DNA of 64,000 bases from positions 186,001-250,000 of the forward strand of contig NZ_RSEB01000004.1 in NCBI RefSeq assembly GCF_003933745.1, read 5' to 3'. Source of the stretch: Glycomyces terrestris. GTDB lineage: Bacteria > Actinomycetota > Actinomycetes > Mycobacteriales > Micromonosporaceae. The notes below the pieces were generated by a model, which saw only the letters and a list, made by a program, of their open reading frames with translations, was not told the origin of the DNA and ran no database searches. A program made the translations under genes and the position numbers. Below are positions 59,760 through 64,000 of the stretch, piece by piece (the first letter of the stretch is position 1; each line of letters starts with the position of its first letter).

Positions 59760-61820
59760 CTACGCGTACGGGTCGTCGTCCTCGTCCTCGGGGCCGCCGC
59801 CCCAGGTGTCCTCTTCCTCCGCGAGCCAGTACTTCATCTCGTGGTCCTGCTCGTCGCCGGGACCGCGGCCGCCGGGGGCGCCGCCCATCATGCCGCCGTG
59901 GACGCCGGCCGCGCCGACGCCGCGACCGCCAGCGGCGCCCGCCGCGCCGAGCCCGCCCGCGGCGCCCATGCCGCGGCCCATGCCCGAGCCGCCGCCGGTC
60001 CCGCCTCCGCCGGCGCCCATGCCGCCGCCGCGCAGGCCCGAGCCGCCGCCCGCGCCGCCCGGGGCGCCGCCGCCTCCGCCGGCGCGCAGGCCGGAGCCCC
60101 CGCCGAGCCCGCCGGGCTTGCCGCCGCCGGCGCCGGTGCCCGAGAGCCCGCGTCCGCCGCCGAGCCCGCCCGGCTTGCTGCCGCCGGGGCCCGCGTTGCG
60201 GATCGAGGTGTAGCCGGGCGTCTTGCCGGTCGAGCCGGGCTTGGTCAGGCTGCTGCCGCCGCCGAGGTTGGTGGGCGGGCGGAGGTTGGCCGGCACGAGG
60301 TTGTTGACCCCGCCCCCGCTGAGGCCGCCGCCGCCGAGGCCGCCGCCCGAGAGTCCGCCCCCGCCGCCGAGGCCGCCGGGGGGCGCGCCGGTCAGGCCGC
60401 CGCCACCGCCCCCGGCGAGGCCGCCGCTGACGTCCTCGAGGTCGGGGGAGCCGTAGGAGCCGAGGCCGGAGCCGCCGCCGAGGCCGCCGGGCGGGGTGCC
60501 GCCGCTGCCGGGGTAGGAGGCGCTGCCGAGGTCGTCGGGGTCCTGGCCGGTGTCGAACGGGTTCTCGTCGTCGAGGCCGTTCAGGCCGCTGCCGCCGGAG
60601 TAGTCGCCGGGCGGGTTGGCGCCGTTCAGGCCGCCGGCCGTGTCGAGGCCGCTGTCGTCGGTCCTGTTCAGGCCGCCCGTGTCGCCGAGCGGCTTCACGT
60701 CCGTGGGGCCGGAGTAGCCGCTCAGGTCCTGGTCGCCGAGGTCGGGCATGCCGCCCCCGCCGCCGGTGTCGAGCCCGTCGGGGCCGGGGAAGTCGGTGTC
60801 GGGGCCCTCGTTGAACACCGTCTGCTCGCCGGGCTTGGACTCGGGCGCGATGTCGGTCACCTGCGCCTCCACATTGGAGTGGCGCTCGGTGACCTCCTCG
60901 TTCACCCGCGCGGCCTCCTCCTCGAGCTGGCTCGAGCCCTGCGTGCCGAGCGTGTCGAGCCGCCGGCTCGCGTACTCCTCGGCCTTCGACTCGGCCAGCG
61001 CCTGCCCCTTGAGGCCGTTCTCCTCGTAGTCGGGGTTGGCGGTGACGTACTCGTTCCACATGTCGTACGTCTGCTGGCGGCCCTCGCTCACCTCGTCGAC
61101 GATCTGCGGGTCGAACCCGGCCAGCTCCAGGGCGGCCTTGGTCTCGTCGTTGGCGCGGATCTCGCAGTTGCGGAAGAACGGCGGGCGGATGTGGATGCGG
61201 TGCGAGCCGCAGCTGGTGCCCTCCATGAAGAACTTCGGCGCGGGGTAGACGCACGCGGTGCCGCCCTGCTGCTCGAAGATCTCGGCCTGCTTGGTGTCGA
61301 GCACCTTGATGACGCCGTCGGCGCCGTCCTCGCCGCCGATGTCGTTCTGGATCGTCTTGCAGTTCTTCAGTACAGTCTCGACCTGCTCCTCGAAGGCGTC
61401 GAAGTCGTCGCCCTTCCAGGCGGAGGACAGCGTGGTGAGGCCCTGTTCGAGCTTGGGGCCGACGACGCGGAAGTCCTCGTAGAAGTCCTTCCAGGCGTCG
61501 CGGATGGTGTCGAGGGCGTAGTCGGCCTCCGGCTGGGGCCGGATCGACTTGACCATGCTCTGGATGGTCTGCCCCTCGGGGAGCATCATGGTGCCCTCGC
61601 GGGCGGCGCGGAGGCTGTTGATCTGGGACGCCTGCGGGACGGCCGACATGAGCTTGATCCAGGCCGCCTCGGCGGGCTCCTCGACCTTGCAGGTGCAGTC
61701 GCCGGTCTCGCACGAGGGCTTGACCAGGAGGTCGTTCTGCGCGACGGTGAACTGCGAGGAGGACTGGCCCTCCTCGATCTTCCCGTACTCTTCCTTCTCG
61801 ATCTCGGCTGCTTCGGTCAC
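59760..61820 (-). CDS. glycine-rich WXG-containing type VII-like protein (686 aa)
   Basis: 686 aa, no signal peptide. The N-terminal half is helical with a WXG motif (Trp135-Lys-Gly in LSSAWKGDDFDAFEEQV), typical of ESX substrates. Cys clusters (CETGDCTCK; C-V-Y, T-S-C, R-N-C around 215-250) suggest disulfides or metal binding. From about residue 340 it becomes a low-complexity tail of Gly/Pro/Leu repeats (PGGLGGGSGL and variants), ending in an acidic C-terminus (EEEDTWGGGPEDEDDDPYA). It starts with GTG at 61818-61820, overlapping the lipoprotein TGA as GTGA. It is the last gene of the operon. Function unknown; a PPE/LXG-like secreted structural protein is a guess. Confidence 0.75.
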   Translation of the reverse strand: MTEAAEIEKEEYGKIEEGQSSSQFTVAQNDLLVKPSCETGDCTCKVEEPAEAAWIKLMSAVPQASQINSLRAAREGTMMLPEGQTIQSMVKSIRPQPEADYALDTIRDAWKDFYEDFRVVGPKLEQGLTTLSSAWKGDDFDAFEEQVETVLKNCKTIQNDIGGEDGADGVIKVLDTKQAEIFEQQGGTACVYPAPKFFMEGTSCGSHRIHIRPPFFRNCEIRANDETKAALELAGFDPQIVDEVSEGRQQTYDMWNEYVTANPDYEENGLKGQALAESKAEEYASRRLDTLGTQGSSQLEEEAARVNEEVTERHSNVEAQVTDIAPESKPGEQTVFNEGPDTDFPGPDGLDTGGGGGMPDLGDQDLSGYSGPTDVKPLGDTGGLNRTDDSGLDTAGGLNGANPPGDYSGGSGLNGLDDENPFDTGQDPDDLGSASYPGSGGTPPGGLGGGSGLGSYGSPDLEDVSGGLAGGGGGGLTGAPPGGLGGGGGLSGGGLGGGGLSGGGVNNLVPANLRPPTNLGGGSSLTKPGSTGKTPGYTSIRNAGPGGSKPGGLGGGRGLSGTGAGGGKPGGLGGGSGLRAGGGGGAPGGAGGGSGLRGGGMGAGGGGTGGGSGMGRGMGAAGGLGAAGAAGGRGVGAAGVHGGMMGGAPGGRGPGDEQDHEMKYWLAEEEDTWGGGPEDEDDDPYA

Positions 61821-62563
61821 TGGCCCGCCTCGCTCTCGGCTCGCTGGAGGATCTCGGTCTGGATCTGGGGGAGGTGCTCGCCGGTGATCCAGGCGACGAG
61901 CGACTCGGTGGTGAAGGGGTACACGGCCATCGACTCGGCGCTGGCGTCCGGGTAGAACTCGGGCGCCGACTCGTAGGCGCTGACGCCGGGGTCGTGCAGG
62001 AAGTCGAGGGACAGGTAGACGACCCAGTCGCCCTTGCGCCCGTACGCGTCGAGGTAGTACCGCTGCTCGGTGTCGGCGGCGATGTAGAGGCTCTTGTCCC
62101 ACTCGCCGCCGAGCTCGCCCTCGGTCTCCCCGGTGTAGGCGATGCCCGCGGCGTTCTCGCGGCGCTGGGCGACCCGGTCGGCGAAGTTCGCCTCGGCCTC
62201 GGCCTCGTCGTTCCAGGGGGCCAGGCCGCCGCGGACGGCCGCGTCGCCGGCGGCCGAGTACGCGAAGGTGCCCTGGACGTCCTCGAACACGGCGAGGTCG
62301 AGCAGGGCGGCGCATCCGGCGGACTCGGCGTCGATGCCCTCCCCGATCGGGGTGCTCTGGAGATCCCCGTCGATCCCGGTGGCGCCCAACCGGGTCTGGA
62401 GCTCGGCGAAGTCCCCGAAGACCTCGCAGCCGAGCCAGTCGCCCATGACGGCGTACGATCCGGCCGGCGCCTCGGGCCCGGCGCCGGGGTCGGCGGCCGA
62501 GCAGCCCGCGAGGGCCAGGGCCGCGGCGGCGAGGGCGGCGGCGCCGCGCGTCCTGCGCCGCAC
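61817..62563 (-). CDS. lipoprotein of the type VII-like operon
   Basis: 248 aa. Lipoprotein signal MRRRTRGAAALAAAALALAGC with lipobox LAGC (lipid at Cys21), then an unrecognised globular domain. Cys residues in WLGCEVF and SAGCAALL may pair. GTG start at 62561-62563, one base after the stop of the preceding small protein gene; its own end overlaps the next gene by GTGA. Position in an ESX-like operon suggests an envelope component or substrate-associated lipoprotein. No family recognised. Confidence 0.8.
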   Translation of the reverse strand: MRRRTRGAAALAAAALALAGCSAADPGAGPEAPAGSYAVMGDWLGCEVFGDFAELQTRLGATGIDGDLQSTPIGEGIDAESAGCAALLDLAVFEDVQGTFAYSAAGDAAVRGGLAPWNDEAEAEANFADRVAQRRENAAGIAYTGETEGELGGEWDKSLYIAADTEQRYYLDAYGRKGDWVVYLSLDFLHDPGVSAYESAPEFYPDASAESMAVYPFTTESLVAWITGEHLPQIQTEILQRAESEAGQ

Positions 62564-62564
62564 G

Positions 62565-62888
62565 CTAGAGCTCGCCCTCGTAGCTGTTCAACTCGGTGAC
62601 CGCGGCGTCGTCGGACTCCTCGGAGAGGTCGGCCGAGTCCTGGAGCGTCGCCATCATGCCGCTCAGGGCGACGCGGAGGTTCTGGAGGTTGTCCCATGTG
62701 GTCGAGTGGAAGGTCTCGTAGTTCGTCCGCGCGGTGGCGGACGCGTCGAGCTGGCCGAAGGCGGGGAGCCGGCCGAGCACCTGCCCCTTCTTGAGCCGGG
62801 GGATGATCTCGTCGAGATGGTCCAGCTGCTCCTGGATGAGCGCCTTGTACTCCTGGATCGCCTCGGTGTCGATCTCTCTTGCTGCCAT
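62565..62888 (-). CDS. WXG100-like small protein (107 aa)
   Basis: 107 aa helical hairpin protein: a long first helix (DTEAIQEYKALIQEQLDHLDEIIPRLKKG) and a second (TTWDNLQNLRVALSGMMATLQDSADL in part). Size and pattern fit WXG100/ESAT-6-like proteins, although the turn has WDN rather than WXG. Upstream (62945-62990) is an AT-rich GGTATGAATAC-containing stretch that probably holds the promoter of this three-gene operon. It probably forms a dimer with another small helical protein and is exported by an ESX machine, by family analogy. Confidence 0.72.
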   Translation of the reverse strand: MAAREIDTEAIQEYKALIQEQLDHLDEIIPRLKKGQVLGRLPAFGQLDASATARTNYETFHSTTWDNLQNLRVALSGMMATLQDSADLSEESDDAAVTELNSYEGEL

Positions 62889-63026
62889 GGGGTCGTCGCC
62901 GATCTGTGCCAGTCGCGGCCGAGTAGGTGGGTACGGCGCCGCGATCGTCCGAAAGGGTATGAATACGTGGTATTTAGTTGGGCGCGTTCACGATACTGAC
63001 GCGGGTGGTGTCCGGGCCGACCGGGT

Positions 63027-63992
63027 TCACGCGGCCGCCTCCGCCTCGGGCTCGGGCTTCGAGCCGTCCGGGCGCCAGCTCCCGATCTCGTCCCCGGCCC
63101 GCGCCTGGTCCTCGAAGGAGTCGGGGATGAAGTCGTAGGTGCCGACGTCGACGCCGGCGTCCTTCATCTTGTTCTCCGCGTCCTCCCCGGCGGCGTTGTT
63201 GCCGATCGTGTACACGCCCTGGGCCCCGACGCCGCCGAGCAGGCCCGGTCCGGCCTTGGCGAACGCGTCGGTGAGGCCGCCGAGCGGCCCGCCCTTGCCG
63301 GGGGTCTTGCCCGGTGCCATGATCCGCACGACCGCGAGCTGCGCCAGGCCCTGGAGGAGGCTGAACCCGGTGGACCCGATCGTGGCCGCGGGGCTGATGA
63401 TGTTCCCGTTGGCGGCCATGTTGGCCCACGAGACGGTCATGTTCGCGGCGATGAACGCGGCCAGGGCCTTGCCCGCCGCACCGGCCGCCGAGTCCATCGC
63501 CTTGAGCACCACCAGCGCCTGGGTCGCGAACGACATCGCGGTGGCCCGCCACGCGGTCGCCAGCGCCTGCCCGGAGATCGGTACGAACTGGACGGCGAGC
63601 ACGAACACCGCCATCGCCATGAGCGCGGTGGAGATCGCGAGCATGATCGGCACCATGACCGCCAGGATCAGGCCGATCGAGAACAGCGAGATCCCCAGGT
63701 GCATCGCGAAGGCGTGCATGTTCTCCAGCTGGTTGACGATCTGCCGCGCCCGCTTGTCGTAGGCGTCGCGGTCCTCGCCCCGCCACACCTCGGCGGGGAG
63801 GCCGTCGATCCGGGACTGCATCGCCTCGCGGGCCTCGTCGAACTTCTGGGCCAGCACCAGCCAGGTGGCCGCGCCCTTGAGGATCTCCCCGGGGTTGCAC
63901 TGGTTGAGGTAGATGATCCGGGAGAGCTTGACGCAGGGGCCGCCGAAGGTGAAGGACGGCAGCGTGATGTTGACCGCGGAGAGCGGCGCCAT
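63027..63992 (-). CDS. WXG-motif membrane protein (321 aa)
   Basis: The first 100 residues form a WXG100-like helical hairpin with Trp70-Arg-Gly (AEVWRGEDRDAYDKRARQI). Three to five hydrophobic helices follow (LGISLFSIGLILAVMVPIMLAIS, MAMAVFVLAVQFVPI), then a Gly/Pro-rich stretch and an acidic tail. Such WXG-plus-membrane proteins accompany actinobacterial ESX systems. The ATG at 63990-63992 lies eight bases from the window edge, so the real start may be further upstream. The 138-bp gap to the next operon contains its AT-rich promoter. Confidence 0.75.
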   Translation of the reverse strand: MAPLSAVNITLPSFTFGGPCVKLSRIIYLNQCNPGEILKGAATWLVLAQKFDEAREAMQSRIDGLPAEVWRGEDRDAYDKRARQIVNQLENMHAFAMHLGISLFSIGLILAVMVPIMLAISTALMAMAVFVLAVQFVPISGQALATAWRATAMSFATQALVVLKAMDSAAGAAGKALAAFIAANMTVSWANMAANGNIISPAATIGSTGFSLLQGLAQLAVVRIMAPGKTPGKGGPLGGLTDAFAKAGPGLLGGVGAQGVYTIGNNAAGEDAENKMKDAGVDVGTYDFIPDSFEDQARAGDEIGSWRPDGSKPEPEAEAAA

Positions 63993-64000
63993 GTACCCGT

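Overview
The window is high-GC actinobacterial DNA. Gene content (Arm-LacI regulators, type VII-secretion-like proteins, many secreted plant and fungal polysaccharide hydrolases, a SigB/SigF-type sigma factor) suits a soil or plant-associated filamentous actinomycete. My best guess is the Glycomyces/Stackebrandtia group, but this rests on protein style, not on a marker gene. I saw no rRNA, tRNA or CRISPR array.

Left edge (1-4.0 kb): a visibly lower-GC accessory patch with two unrecognised proteins, a DUF4241 protein and a large serine recombinase whose C-terminal tail runs antisense through its neighbour. 4.2-7.3 kb: a translationally coupled operon of a membrane serine hydrolase, a NarL-type histidine kinase and its response regulator. 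7.5-15.9 kb: a GH127/GH146-type arabinofuranosidase, a SnoaL-like protein, an orphan secreted CBM2, a cytosolic 13-residue Ca-loop repeat protein, a TetR regulator with a long palindromic operator followed by a VOC protein, a rearrangement scar (acetyltransferase remnant and run-on iron permease), a sigma factor and a hemerythrin.

16-31.6 kb: an Arm-domain/LacI regulator divergent from a GH30_8 glucuronoxylanase, a GlxA-type AraC regulator divergent from an MFS transporter, an FMN-dependent L-lactate dehydrogenase, Kup, a full-length Lhr helicase, an aminoglycoside phosphotransferase-like protein and a P450. 31.8-39.1 kb: an unusual surface module with a small ESX-like protein, an 825-aa DUF6571-like protein, a membrane-anchored lectin, a membrane-anchored PL7 alginate lyase sharing the lectin's anchor, an FHA protein and a Ser/Thr kinase with a degenerate glycine loop.

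39.3-45.7 kb: mostly housekeeping oxidoreductases, a TetR regulator with twin operators and an ABC exporter. 45.7-56.1 kb: an arabinan/galactan utilisation locus. A LacI regulator and four near-identical operators control a GH93 exo-arabinanase-lectin and a sugar ABC importer (no ATPase) with GH2; a GH42 follows under its own promoter. The GH42 and the distant GH127 share a second operator motif. 56.1-59.6 kb: a 1107-aa secreted GH87-like beta-helix enzyme with two upstream palindromes. 59.7-64 kb: a type VII-secretion-like operon (WXG proteins, a lipoprotein, a glycine-rich 686-aa protein) that continues to the window edge.
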